NCBI GenBank assembly: GCA_964646625.1
Contig: CAZYHC010000004.1
Coordinates: 62,001 to 126,000, forward strand
Reading direction: 5' to 3'
Source of the DNA: DAOULT01 sp964646625
Lineage (GTDB): Bacteria; Chloroflexota; Anaerolineae; CAZYHC01
DNA length: 64,000 bases
Shown here: piece after piece, positions 40,159 through 48,237 of the stretch
Layout: every line of letters begins with the position of its first letter
How positions within the stretch are numbered: position 1 is the first letter of the stretch
Notes under the pieces: generated by a model
The model's database searches: none
Seen by the model: the letters and a program-made list of their open reading frames with translations, nothing else
What the model was told of the DNA's origin: nothing
Made by a program: the position numbers and the translations under genes

Positions 40159-40905
40159 ATGAAGCAGCCAACGAAAGTCTGTATTCCAGCGATCATGGTG
40201 GTCATGCTGATGCTGACCATCACCCTATTCTCGCTTTCCAACCCGTCCACGACCGCCCAGGCCTCCCCACCTGTCTCTGTTTCAGGCACAGAGACCACTA
40301 CGTCCCCCAGCGCGCCGCCTAAGCCACGCATCCTGCCCAACCATTCTTCCTACGTGACCAGCAGTGGCTACCTGCACATCGTTGGCGAAGTCTATAACGA
40401 CACTCCTGACCACTTGCGCTACGTCAAAATCACCGCCAACATCTTAGACAGCAGCGGACAACTCCTCGACACCGACTACAACCACATCCCCCTGGACGAC
40501 CTTCCCGCAGGCGACAAGACTTGTTTCCACATCTCGCTGAAAGAGCCAGCGGGTTGGTCATACTACGAGTTCGAGACTCCTGGCTACTGGAAAGACGGCA
40601 AGCCATTGCCCCGCCTGACCGTCCTTGACGACAGCGGTTCATACAATTCCACCTGCAAGGATTACGAGATTATCGGCCAGGTCCGCAACGGCCACGGCAC
40701 TCGCGTCGAGTACGTCAGTCCAGTAGGCACTCTCTACAACGCTGCGGGCACTGTCATCGGGTGCAATGCGGGTTACGTCAACGGCATCCACCTGGACCCT
40801 GCCCAAACAGGCTCTTTCAAGATAGCCTTTGGGGGCTGGCACCGCGACTTTGCCGATGTCGCTTCGTATCGGCTTCAGGTGGACGGCGACCCGCAACAGA
40901 AGTGA
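40159..40905 (+). CDS. Secreted or membrane-anchored FxLYD-type beta-sandwich protein
   Basis: 248 residues. An N-terminal hydrophobic segment (VCIPAIMVVMLMLTITLFSLSN) is a signal peptide or anchor, followed by a Ser/Thr/Pro-rich linker and two repeats of a beta-sandwich: YLHIVGEVYNDTPDHLRYVKITANILDSSGQLLDTDYNHIPLDDLPAG and YEIIGQVRNGHGTRVEYVSPVGTLYNAAGTVIGCNAGYVNGIHLDPAQTG. The pattern (new bond/tail, NxxGxxV, D-x-pro-G) is that of FxLYD domains, common in exported proteins of Chloroflexi. The ATG at 40159 is set by AAAGGAGG. Function unknown; stands alone before the NAD cluster. Confidence 0.75.
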   Translation: MKQPTKVCIPAIMVVMLMLTITLFSLSNPSTTAQASPPVSVSGTETTTSPSAPPKPRILPNHSSYVTSSGYLHIVGEVYNDTPDHLRYVKITANILDSSGQLLDTDYNHIPLDDLPAGDKTCFHISLKEPAGWSYYEFETPGYWKDGKPLPRLTVLDDSGSYNSTCKDYEIIGQVRNGHGTRVEYVSPVGTLYNAAGTVIGCNAGYVNGIHLDPAQTGSFKIAFGGWHRDFADVASYRLQVDGDPQQK

Positions 40906-40941
40906 ATATTGAAATTGCGCCATGCAAAGCCGTCGCCAGCC

Positions 40942-40970
40942 TTGCTTTTTGATTTGAGGTGTGGTATAGT
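40942..40970 (+). promoter_or_regulatory. Promoter of the NAD cluster
   Basis: TTGCTT (40942-40947), 17 bases, TATAGT (40965-40970). It lies 37 bases after the secreted-protein gene. Confidence 0.65.
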
Positions 40971-41030
40971 ATGCGAAGCATTCGTTGTTTTTGCCTATTC
41001 CGACGGTTTGCATTTCGGTTCCTGACTACC

Positions 41031-41630
41031 ATGTCATCACCAGAACCAAACATGCGCCACATGGACCGCTTAGATTGTATCGGCATGGTTGCCCGGTGGC
41101 GGCCCGTACACCGCGGCCACGCGCCCGTCCTGCGCGCTCTCTGCGAGCGCGCTTCCCAGGCTCTTATCGGGATCGGTAGCTCGAACAGGTACGACCTTCG
41201 CAACCCCTTCACACTCGAGGAAACTATCGACATGATACGGCTGGTGCTGACCGGTCGGCAGAACTACACCCTGATCCCTGTGCCCGATCTGGACGACGGC
41301 CCACGTTGGCGGATCATGGTCATCGAGCTGTTTGGAGCGCTCGATCTGTTCGTCACCGACAACCCGTACGTCTCGAGCCTTCTCGTCGCAGATTACAGAA
41401 TCGTTAAGCCGGTAGAGCTCGTTCCAGAAGACGAAAAGATGGCGCTTGACGGAAGTATGGTCCGCAGAGAGATGGCGCGCGGTGACGGTTGGCAGGCTCT
41501 GGTACCGAAAGAGGTGGCGGACTATATCGCGGCAAGGCGGCTCGACGAACGCTTCCGCCGTGAGTTCGGACTACAAACACTGGCGCTAGACGCCATAATG
41601 GAGAGGAGGACCGATGTATTCATGGGATGA
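41031..41630 (+). CDS. NadM-like nicotinamide/nicotinate mononucleotide adenylyltransferase
   Basis: About 199 residues. Nucleotidyltransferase signature GMVARWRPVHRGHAPVLRAL with the HxGH motif as HRGH, GSSNRYDLRNPFTLEETIDMI, and the second ATP loop LDGSMVRREMARGDGWQALVPKEVADYI (equivalent to ISGTxIR). These match the archaeal-type NadM family, which makes NAD or deamido-NAD from the mononucleotide and ATP. The start is uncertain: 41031 or 41061, neither with a clear ribosome site. First of four overlapping or abutting genes ending in nadE, which would amidate the product. Confidence 0.85.
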   Translation: MSSPEPNMRHMDRLDCIGMVARWRPVHRGHAPVLRALCERASQALIGIGSSNRYDLRNPFTLEETIDMIRLVLTGRQNYTLIPVPDLDDGPRWRIMVIELFGALDLFVTDNPYVSSLLVADYRIVKPVELVPEDEKMALDGSMVRREMARGDGWQALVPKEVADYIAARRLDERFRREFGLQTLALDAIMERRTDVFMG

Positions 41631-42576
41631 AGACACCAGCACCTGGTATGGCAAGGGAACATATCGCTACAGCTCCAGGGGCTCGACCAAGCGAAGGGCA
41701 GCGGCCGAAAGGTCTAAAGCGCTCGGTCCGCGCACTTACGAGCGGAAAAGCGGGCCCAATGAAAAGGTAATCGACCCACACAAGCACGCCCGCACCGAGT
41801 CAACCAATCCGCTTATTATCGCCGTCGATGTGAGCGGCTCTATGGCAAGCTGGCCGTTCGAGATCTTTGACCGCCTGCCCCTTCTCTACAACACCCTTTC
41901 CCAGTACCGGGAGGATCTGGAGATCTGCTTCGCCACTATTGGTGACGCCGCCGTTAATCGGTGGCCCTTGCAGGTGACTACCTTCGCCAACGGCTTCGAT
42001 CTGGAGCAGCTCCTGGGGGCGCTGTACGGCGAGGGCGGCGGCGGCGATGCCCCTGAGAGCTATGGTCTCTTCGCGCACTGGGTTAATACCCACGTCGAGG
42101 TGCCAGACCTGCAAGAGCCGCCGTTTCTGATCGTGTTCGGCGATATTACCATGCATCCTAAGGTTCCTAAGGACCAGATAGCCCACTACCTGGGCGATCA
42201 GGTGCGCCGCGACGTCGATGCAATCGAAGCATGGCGGCAGGTGTGCAAAACCTGGAACACCTGGTTTCTGCGACGCCCGACCGGCAAGCCGGGGGACAGG
42301 GTTGACAAACAGTGGGGCAAGGCCATCGGCGAACAGAAAATCTTCCACATCGAGGACGAGCAACGGGCGGTCGATTACGCCATGGGTCTCATTGCCCGCG
42401 CCTGGGGGCATTTTGGAGATTTCCAGGATAACATGCGCGCCCGGCAGAGCGAAGAGAAGGTGGCTAGCGTGAGCAAGCCGATCGAAATGAAGTGCCCACG
42501 TTGTGGCGCTCCGATCCCGGTCGACGCGAGCGGCATGTTCAGTTGCGGCTACTGCGGCACCACCTTAAAGCTCTGA
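41614..42576 (+). CDS. VWA-domain protein with C-terminal zinc ribbon
   Basis: 320 residues. The N-terminal 60 are basic and Ser/Tyr-rich. A von Willebrand A domain follows with MIDAS motif DVSGS (D72, S74, S76) and a long insert with GEGGGGDAPESYG, where the Asp/Thr pair of MIDAS may lie. The C-terminus CPRCGAPIPVDASGMFSCGYCG is a zinc ribbon. The protein is cytoplasmic. Starting 17 bases inside the NadM-like gene with GAGAGGAGG just upstream, it is strongly coupled to it. VWA proteins usually act as scaffolds with AAA ATPases; none is present. Its role in NAD chemistry is unknown. Confidence 0.8.
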   Translation: MYSWDEDTSTWYGKGTYRYSSRGSTKRRAAAERSKALGPRTYERKSGPNEKVIDPHKHARTESTNPLIIAVDVSGSMASWPFEIFDRLPLLYNTLSQYREDLEICFATIGDAAVNRWPLQVTTFANGFDLEQLLGALYGEGGGGDAPESYGLFAHWVNTHVEVPDLQEPPFLIVFGDITMHPKVPKDQIAHYLGDQVRRDVDAIEAWRQVCKTWNTWFLRRPTGKPGDRVDKQWGKAIGEQKIFHIEDEQRAVDYAMGLIARAWGHFGDFQDNMRARQSEEKVASVSKPIEMKCPRCGAPIPVDASGMFSCGYCGTTLKL

Positions 42577-42597
42577 GCGAAGCAGCTTGCCCAGGTT

Positions 42598-43503
42598 TTG
42601 AGTGCTCCTGTGATTGTTCGCGCCATCGTAACTGCTCCACCTTACGCCACCTTCCTCGCCGAGGTAGCCAACCACCCGTTGGTAGGCGGGCTCCGGCTTA
42701 ATACGGTGATGCCGGTGCGGGGCGGGCCTGCCGAGGCGCTCAAGCGGCTCCAGGCCTTCGACCAGCCGCTATGGGTCGATCTCAAAGGACGGCAACTGAG
42801 GGTGGTTGGCGCAGCAATTCCACCATATACAGAAGTTCGTCTAAGCCATCGCATTCGGGTCAACACTCCGGTTGAGGCCTTCTTCTCCGATGGGAACGAA
42901 TGCGTGCGGGTGGTGGCTGTTGAAGGCGATCGGCTCATCCTCGCGGATGGCCCGCGCCGGCTGGTCGGCCCCGGAGAATCGGTCAACATCGTGCACCCCT
43001 CCCTCGAGATCGAGGGCACACTCACCGAGACAGACCGCGCTTACCTGGCGGCCATGGGGGAATTGGGGCTCAAGCGGGTCATGATCTCCTACGTGGAGAG
43101 CCCCTCCGACGTGGAGGAGGTACGGCGTCTGCTTCCCGACGCCGAGGTCATGTTGAAGATCGAGACACAACGGGGGCTTGACTACGCTCGGAAGCACGGG
43201 GCCTCGCAAGGTCGGCTGGCAGCCGGACGCGGCGACCTTTACGTGGAGGTCCTTCGACCCCATCGCATTATAGGTGCGCTGCGCGACATCATTGCCGCCG
43301 ACCCGGAGGCCGTGGCGGCCAGCCGGATTTTCGACTCTCTGGCCCATCATCCGGTCCCTGCCAGCGCCGACATCGGCGACGTGGCGTTCCTGCTCTCCCT
43401 GGGATATCGAACGTTCATGCTCGGCGATGCGGTGTGCCTGCGGCGCGACTCGGTGCTTGAGGCGCTCAACCTGCTGGAGGCAGTTGCGGGGGAATTCAGA
43501 TGA
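42598..43503 (+). CDS. Pyruvate-kinase-like barrel protein
   Basis: 301 residues showing pieces of the pyruvate kinase barrel: VDLKGRQLRV at the start of the B-domain-like region (VRVVAVEGDRLILADG), LTETDRAYLAAMGELGLKRVMISYVESPSDVEEVRRLL, VMLKIETQRGL (KIE), GRLAAGRGDLYVE (ARGDLG loop), and ADIGDVAFLLSLGYRTFMLGD. The regulatory C-terminal domain is missing, and the length is about 60 percent of bacterial pyruvate kinase. The K+-binding and phosphate sites appear only partly kept, so it may use another phosphorylated substrate. The start is ambiguous (TTG 42598 or GTG 42610). Its stop overlaps the nadE start (ATGA). Confidence 0.75.
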   Translation: MSAPVIVRAIVTAPPYATFLAEVANHPLVGGLRLNTVMPVRGGPAEALKRLQAFDQPLWVDLKGRQLRVVGAAIPPYTEVRLSHRIRVNTPVEAFFSDGNECVRVVAVEGDRLILADGPRRLVGPGESVNIVHPSLEIEGTLTETDRAYLAAMGELGLKRVMISYVESPSDVEEVRRLLPDAEVMLKIETQRGLDYARKHGASQGRLAAGRGDLYVEVLRPHRIIGALRDIIAADPEAVAASRIFDSLAHHPVPASADIGDVAFLLSLGYRTFMLGDAVCLRRDSVLEALNLLEAVAGEFR

Positions 43504-45032
43504 GAGTGGCCCTGGCCCAGATTAACACGTGCGTGGGCGACCTCGAAGGCAACGTCGAACGCTGTCTTGCGGCGCTGGAGGCTGCCCGCCGCGAAGATGC
43601 TGCGCTGGTCGTCCTGCCGGAGATGGCGGTACCTGGATACCCGCCGCGGGATATCCTTTTCGATCCCGGCTTCGCCGAGGCGGTGTCCGAGGCGACCAGC
43701 GACCTGGCCCGTCGGGCCCGGGGTGGACCGCCCGCTGTGGTTGGCACCCTGATGCCGGCCGACCGTCGGCCGCCCGGTCACCCAGGACTTTATAACGCCG
43801 CGGTTCTCCTGAACGGCGGCGAAGGGCGAATGGTCGCTGCCAAGCGGCTGCTGCCGGCCTACGATGTCTTCTTTGAGCCACGTTGGTTCCTGCCGGGCCC
43901 CACCTTGCCCCCGACGGTCGTGGCCGGTAAGCGGGTGGGGTTTCTGGTGGGCCAGGACCTCTGGGACGAGGGGTACGATATCCACCCGGCGGCCGAACTT
44001 CTTGCCGCCGGGGCGGAGCTGCTGGTCTGCATGGCTGCCTCACCGTACCACCGGCAGGTCATGGAGCAACGGCTCTTTCACGCCCGTCGTCATCGCTGCC
44101 CGCTGGTGTACCTCAACCTCTGCGGCGCAAACGACGAGCTGATTTTTGACGGCCGGAGTTTTGCCCTCGGCAAAGGGGGCGACATAATCGCTCGGCTGGC
44201 CGGGTTCGAGGAGGAGGTCCGAGCGATCGACCTCGAAAAAGATGGGCCCCTCAAGCCGATGGGCGAGAACCCGCAGGAGGAGCTCTACCGGGCTCTGGTC
44301 CTGGGAGTGCGCGACTTCGCTCAGAAAAACCGGCTGGAACGTGCCTTTCTGGGGCTGTCTGGCGGCATTGACTCGGCGGTGGTCGCCACCATAGCAGCCG
44401 AGGCCCTGGGCCCGGAGCGGGTCACTGCGGTTGCCATCCCGTCCCGCCACACCGATCCGCGGTCCACAACGTGCGCGCGGGAGCTTTCCCAGGCCCTGGG
44501 CATTCACTTCAAGGTGGTGGATCTGGAGCGTTTGCACCTGGCCGCGGAAACGACCCTCGGCGACCTGCTGGAGGGGGGTACGACGGCCGAGAACGTCCAG
44601 GCCAGGCTCCGGGCCATGATACTGATGAGCTTCGTGAACCGCTACGGGGGAGTGCTCCTGAACACCAGCAACAAGACGGAGTTGGCCCTGGGTTACGGCA
44701 CCATCTACGGCGACATGGCTGGCACGCTGTGTCCGATCGCGGATGTCACGAAGCCCGAGGTGGTGGCGCTCGCCCGCTGGATCGACTCCGTGCGCGGCGT
44801 GATGCCACCTTTCACTCTGGAGCGGCCACCGTCGGCTGAACTTCGAACGGATCAAGTCGATCCGTTCGATTACTCGAAGGTCGCTCCAGGGCTGGAGCGT
44901 CTCGTGCAGGAGAATCGCAGCGACCTTGCCCTGCGGCGCTCCGAGCACAAGCGGTGGCAGATGGGGGTCGTCCTGAAGGTCAGCGAGAAGTCCTTCGGTA
45001 CGGGCCGCATGATCCCCATCACCCGACGATAG
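43500..45032 (+). CDS. nadE: NAD+ synthase with degenerate glutaminase domain
   Basis: 510 residues, glutamine-dependent NadE architecture: an N-terminal nitrilase-like domain (residues 1-260) and a C-terminal synthetase with P-loop GLSGGIDSAVV (287-292), NTSNKTELALGYGTIYGDMAG, and a final EHKRWQM...KSFGTGRMIPITRR. The nitrilase triad is normally Glu-Lys-Cys. Glu41 (VLPEMAVPGYP) and Lys115 (AAKRLLPAY) are present, but the position of the nucleophile, usually ICEDLW, reads VGQDLW, with Gly151. The glutaminase is therefore probably dead and the enzyme would need free ammonia or another nitrogen donor. Last gene of the NAD cluster. Converges on the HEPN gene. Confidence 0.93.
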   Translation: MRVALAQINTCVGDLEGNVERCLAALEAARREDAALVVLPEMAVPGYPPRDILFDPGFAEAVSEATSDLARRARGGPPAVVGTLMPADRRPPGHPGLYNAAVLLNGGEGRMVAAKRLLPAYDVFFEPRWFLPGPTLPPTVVAGKRVGFLVGQDLWDEGYDIHPAAELLAAGAELLVCMAASPYHRQVMEQRLFHARRHRCPLVYLNLCGANDELIFDGRSFALGKGGDIIARLAGFEEEVRAIDLEKDGPLKPMGENPQEELYRALVLGVRDFAQKNRLERAFLGLSGGIDSAVVATIAAEALGPERVTAVAIPSRHTDPRSTTCARELSQALGIHFKVVDLERLHLAAETTLGDLLEGGTTAENVQARLRAMILMSFVNRYGGVLLNTSNKTELALGYGTIYGDMAGTLCPIADVTKPEVVALARWIDSVRGVMPPFTLERPPSAELRTDQVDPFDYSKVAPGLERLVQENRSDLALRRSEHKRWQMGVVLKVSEKSFGTGRMIPITRR

Positions 45033-45054
45033 AAAGTCTTCTCACCGAAAATGC

Positions 45055-45486
45055 TCAATTCTCGAATCCCGTATCTTCCATCTCGCCAAGTAGCTCCCTG
45101 ACCCAGGCCACGGCCTCTTCGGCCAACGCCACGGCGCCTAGCGCGGCATCCTGCGTATAGACGTGGGCGGGGATACTATCGGGCAGGCTGTTCGGATAAC
45201 GGGTGGGGATGTAATAACCGTCTAGCAGGCTCCAGCGTCGGGCCTTTTCGGCAAACTCCGGCCGGTAACGGGCCGCAGCCGCGCACAGCCGCTCCACCGA
45301 GTGTCCCAGCACGATTTCCTCACCCTGGGCGTAAAGGAAAGCCTTAAGCGCCTTCTCCGTTACCTGTTGGGCCAGGAAACAGGCCAGGTGCCAGCCCCCC
45401 TCCTGCGCCAGGAAACTGGCCCAGCGAAGGTCTTCAGTCGCCTGGGACAGCCAGCGCTGTCCCTCTTCAAGGGCCTCTTTTCTCAT
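45055..45486 (-). CDS. HEPN-domain protein
   Basis: 143 residues, all-helical. EEGQRWLSQATEDLRWASFLAQEGGWHLACFLAQQVTEKALKAFLYAQGEE is the HEPN core of the COG2250 type; a second block DGYYIPTRYPNSLPD and a C-terminal helix follow. The RX4-6H motif of ribonuclease HEPN toxins is not present, so toxicity by RNA cleavage is doubtful. It overlaps the upstream MNT gene by 20 bases, the regular organisation of HEPN-MNT modules, in which the MNT protein modifies the HEPN partner. Confidence 0.87.
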   Translation of the reverse strand: MRKEALEEGQRWLSQATEDLRWASFLAQEGGWHLACFLAQQVTEKALKAFLYAQGEEIVLGHSVERLCAAAARYRPEFAEKARRWSLLDGYYIPTRYPNSLPDSIPAHVYTQDAALGAVALAEEAVAWVRELLGEMEDTGFEN

Positions 45487-45826
45487 AGATCACCTTCCCT
45501 GTTTTCAACGCCTCCCGCACAAAACCGCGCTGCCGTTGCCTTTCAAACTCTTCTGGAGTGTACACCAACAAGTCCATGTCCACCCCGGCTTGAAGCTGCC
45601 CATACAGCGCGGCGGTGCGGCTGAGGAAATCCTGTTCGGAAGCCATCACCACCAGCAGGTCCAGGTCGGTGAACAGATCGCGCCGGCCGGCCGCATACGA
45701 CCCAAACAGGATCACCCGTTCCACCTCCGGCATGTTAGCCAGGTGATCCACGATCCTGTTCAGGGCCTCATCTAACGCCTGGCTATACTCGGCCCGTCTT
45801 TGCTCCAGAACGCTCTCCAGGCTCAT
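45467..45826 (-). CDS. Minimal nucleotidyltransferase (MNT) of the HEPN-MNT pair
   Basis: 119 residues. The nucleotidyltransferase motif GSYAAGRRDLFTDLDLLVV fits GSx10DxD exactly, with a third acidic residue in GVDMDLLVYTPEEF. MntA-type members AMPylate or oligoadenylate their HEPN partner and act as antitoxins. Start: ATG 45826 with GGAG about nine bases upstream, preferred over ATG 45841. The gene overlaps the end of the Wzy-like gene by 44 bases, which is unusual and suggests that it was attached by recombination or reads from its transcript. Confidence 0.85.
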   Translation of the reverse strand: MSLESVLEQRRAEYSQALDEALNRIVDHLANMPEVERVILFGSYAAGRRDLFTDLDLLVVMASEQDFLSRTAALYGQLQAGVDMDLLVYTPEEFERQRQRGFVREALKTGKVIYEKRGP

Positions 45827-47162
45827 ATAACTCTGCTCCATAAACCTGCCCGTGCAAGGCCGCCACCAGACCTATGAAGGTCCAGAAGGCCAGGCCGGGC
45901 TTCGCTCCCAGGGTGATGGCATCGGTCAAGCCGTAGATGTGATGGGCCAGTAAGCCAGCCGCCAGACCAGCCACCAGCCAACGCAGCCGCCTATCTGCCA
46001 ACTGGCGATAGGTGCGCCAGGCTACGAAACCAAAGGACAGCACCAGAGCCAGGTAAGCCACCAGCCCCGGCAGCCCCAGGTCAACCGCTACCTGCAAAAA
46101 GATATTGTGAGCGTGAGGGAAAAAGAGGCGCTCGGCGGCGAAAAAATGGTAACACTCGTGGCCCACTTCCCAGAAAGTATTCAGGCCGATGCCCGTGAAA
46201 GGGCAATCGCGGATCATGTATAGAGCCCACTGCCAGATTACGACCCGCCCTCTGGCCTGGCCGGTGGCCTCCATAATCAGCACCCAGTTGAGCATCCGCT
46301 CCAGGCCCCAGATTTGCGCCGCCGCCAAGAGAGCCAGCGCCGCCCCAGGGATCATCAACCAAAACCGGCGGTGGTACAGAATGGCCAGGAACGTTAAAGA
46401 CACGGCTACCCCAACGTAAGAGCCTCGGGACTGAGTCAAAAGCAAGGTGCAACCGTTGAGGAGCGCGGCCAGAACCAGGGCTACGATGAGAACGCGTGGC
46501 GACGATAATAGCCTGTCTGGAATACCGCGCCAGGTAGATCGGTGGTCTTTACCCTCCCCTGCCACCGCCCTTCGATTTGGCTCACTTTTTCCGAGTTGAA
46601 CCGCAGCACCCAGCAGGCTTACCGTCAGGGGGAGGAACAAAGTCAAGGTGCCGCCCACCTCGTTGGGGTGAAAGCGCCCGCTTATCGTCCCTGGCAGGTT
46701 AATGGCGAAACCAGGTAAATGCCTGTAGACAACAGAAAAAGCGAAGAGTTTTTCGTAGAACCAGCGGGTGCCCAGCAGGCCCAGTATCGAGATGATTACC
46801 CCAGTCAGAATGAGGATAGCTGTAGCCAGCCATACCGCGCGCTCGGTGTGCAGGTTGTTGACAATACCGTAAAAGATAGCTACCCCCAGGATGATGCCAC
46901 ACAGTTTGGGCAGGCTGCGATCAAGATCGGCGGAAGCGTAAACGCTGACCGGCACCATGAGCAGCAAGCCCAGGATCGGCCAGTCGAAAGGGGTGCGGAC
47001 GGTCAGATAACCTCTCAGCCGCCAACGGGCCAGCCAAAGGGCCGGGATCAGGGGTAGGGCTATAACGGTTAAAAGGTTGGGGAAAAGCAGGAGAGGAGTG
47101 ATCGCCAGGAGCAGCCACATCTCCTTCCCAACGATGGACTCCAGGGCCTCGCTCGGATTCAC
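45783..47162 (-). CDS. O-antigen ligase/Wzy-like polymerase 1
   Basis: 459 residues with about eleven membrane helices and the large periplasmic loop before ERLFFPHAHNIFLQVAVDLGLPGLVAYLALV, the Wzy_C (O-antigen ligase) signature; R and H residues in this loop are catalytic in characterised ligases. FHPNEVGGTLTLFLPLTV is a second conserved segment. It polymerises or ligates polysaccharide repeat units at the outer face of the membrane. 7 bases after the Gfo/Idh gene, at the downstream end of the polysaccharide operon; the second such protein is at 55488-56966. Confidence 0.9.
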   Translation of the reverse strand: MNPSEALESIVGKEMWLLLAITPLLLFPNLLTVIALPLIPALWLARWRLRGYLTVRTPFDWPILGLLLMVPVSVYASADLDRSLPKLCGIILGVAIFYGIVNNLHTERAVWLATAILILTGVIISILGLLGTRWFYEKLFAFSVVYRHLPGFAINLPGTISGRFHPNEVGGTLTLFLPLTVSLLGAAVQLGKSEPNRRAVAGEGKDHRSTWRGIPDRLLSSPRVLIVALVLAALLNGCTLLLTQSRGSYVGVAVSLTFLAILYHRRFWLMIPGAALALLAAAQIWGLERMLNWVLIMEATGQARGRVVIWQWALYMIRDCPFTGIGLNTFWEVGHECYHFFAAERLFFPHAHNIFLQVAVDLGLPGLVAYLALVLSFGFVAWRTYRQLADRRLRWLVAGLAAGLLAHHIYGLTDAITLGAKPGLAFWTFIGLVAALHGQVYGAELYEPGERSGAKTGRV

Positions 47163-47169
47163 CTTAGTC

Positions 47170-48180
47170 TTACCATACGATATTTTCCCTCATGCCCCCG
47201 TTCAACAAAGATTCCTGGGCCGCTTCCAGAATTTTAACCACTTTTAAGCCCGCGTAGCCATCGCTACGCGGCCTTTTGTTTTCGCGGATGCATTCCAGAA
47301 AATGCAAACACTCGGCTTTAAGCGGCTCAACCCACTGGACAGGATAGGGAGTGATATCGCCGTACCGGTAGGAAAGATGAAACTCCTCTAAGGTGTCGGA
47401 GTAAGGGGGCACCTCCACTCCTTTATCGTAGATCAGCACCTTGTTTTCCGGTTCCACATCGTCGTAGACCAACATCTTCTTGCTACCCACAACGGTAACA
47501 CGACGGATCTTGCAGGGGTCCAGCCAACTGACTCGAATATCAGCCAGGGTGCCGTTAGGGAAATAAACCGTGATGTAGGCTACGTCGTGGATGTCCTTCT
47601 GTACGTAGGCATTGCCGCGCGCGCTGACGGTCTGAGGCTCCATACCCAGGATGAACAGCAGAATAGACAGGTCGTGAGGGGCCAAATCCCACACCACGTT
47701 GATGTCCTGTTGAAAGAGGCCCAGGTTAACCCGCGTGGCATTGATGTAGTAGATCTGGCCCAGTTCACCACTGGCGATAATATCCCGTACCGCCTCCACC
47801 GCGGGATTATATTCAAAGGTATGGCCCACCATGAGCACTCGGCCTTGCTCCTCAGCCACGCCAATGATCTCCGTTGCTTCTTTGCTACAAGCGGCTATGG
47901 GTTTTTCGATCAGGACGTGCTTGCCTGCCCGCAAGCATTCCAGAGCTAATCGATAATGGGTAGAGACGGGGGTGGCGATGACCACCGCCTCGACATCGGA
48001 AGTCAGCAGCTCGCGGTGGTCGCGGGTCGCCTCGACGTAAGGATACAGCCCTTTCAGATGGTCCAATCGATCCTGCTTGAAATCGCAGACCATCGTCAGG
48101 TGGGCTCCGGAGACTTCGTGAAAATTACGCGCCCATTTGGGCCCCCAATAACCACAGCCGACGATGCCAACTTTGATCAC
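47170..48180 (-). CDS. Gfo/Idh/MocA-family sugar dehydrogenase 1
   Basis: 336 residues. NAD-binding IVGCGYWGPKWARNFHEV at the N-terminus, VVIATPVSTHYRLALECLRAGKHVLIEKPIAACS with the EKP signature, and catalytic WDLAPHDLSILLFILG. These enzymes oxidise or reduce nucleotide sugars, commonly UDP-GlcNAc or UDP-GlcNAcA 3-dehydrogenation in polysaccharide pathways. It is similar to the enzyme at 51064-52083 over the full length (both end with DGY.GL.VV.ILEAAQ), so the two arose by duplication. The ATG follows GGAGAAAGGAGGGAC. Confidence 0.93.
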   Translation of the reverse strand: MIKVGIVGCGYWGPKWARNFHEVSGAHLTMVCDFKQDRLDHLKGLYPYVEATRDHRELLTSDVEAVVIATPVSTHYRLALECLRAGKHVLIEKPIAACSKEATEIIGVAEEQGRVLMVGHTFEYNPAVEAVRDIIASGELGQIYYINATRVNLGLFQQDINVVWDLAPHDLSILLFILGMEPQTVSARGNAYVQKDIHDVAYITVYFPNGTLADIRVSWLDPCKIRRVTVVGSKKMLVYDDVEPENKVLIYDKGVEVPPYSDTLEEFHLSYRYGDITPYPVQWVEPLKAECLHFLECIRENKRPRSDGYAGLKVVKILEAAQESLLNGGMRENIVW

Positions 48181-48237
48181 GATGTCCCTCCTTTCTCCTC
48201 CTAGATTTTTGGTGGGCTGGTGCGCCGACAGAACCTC

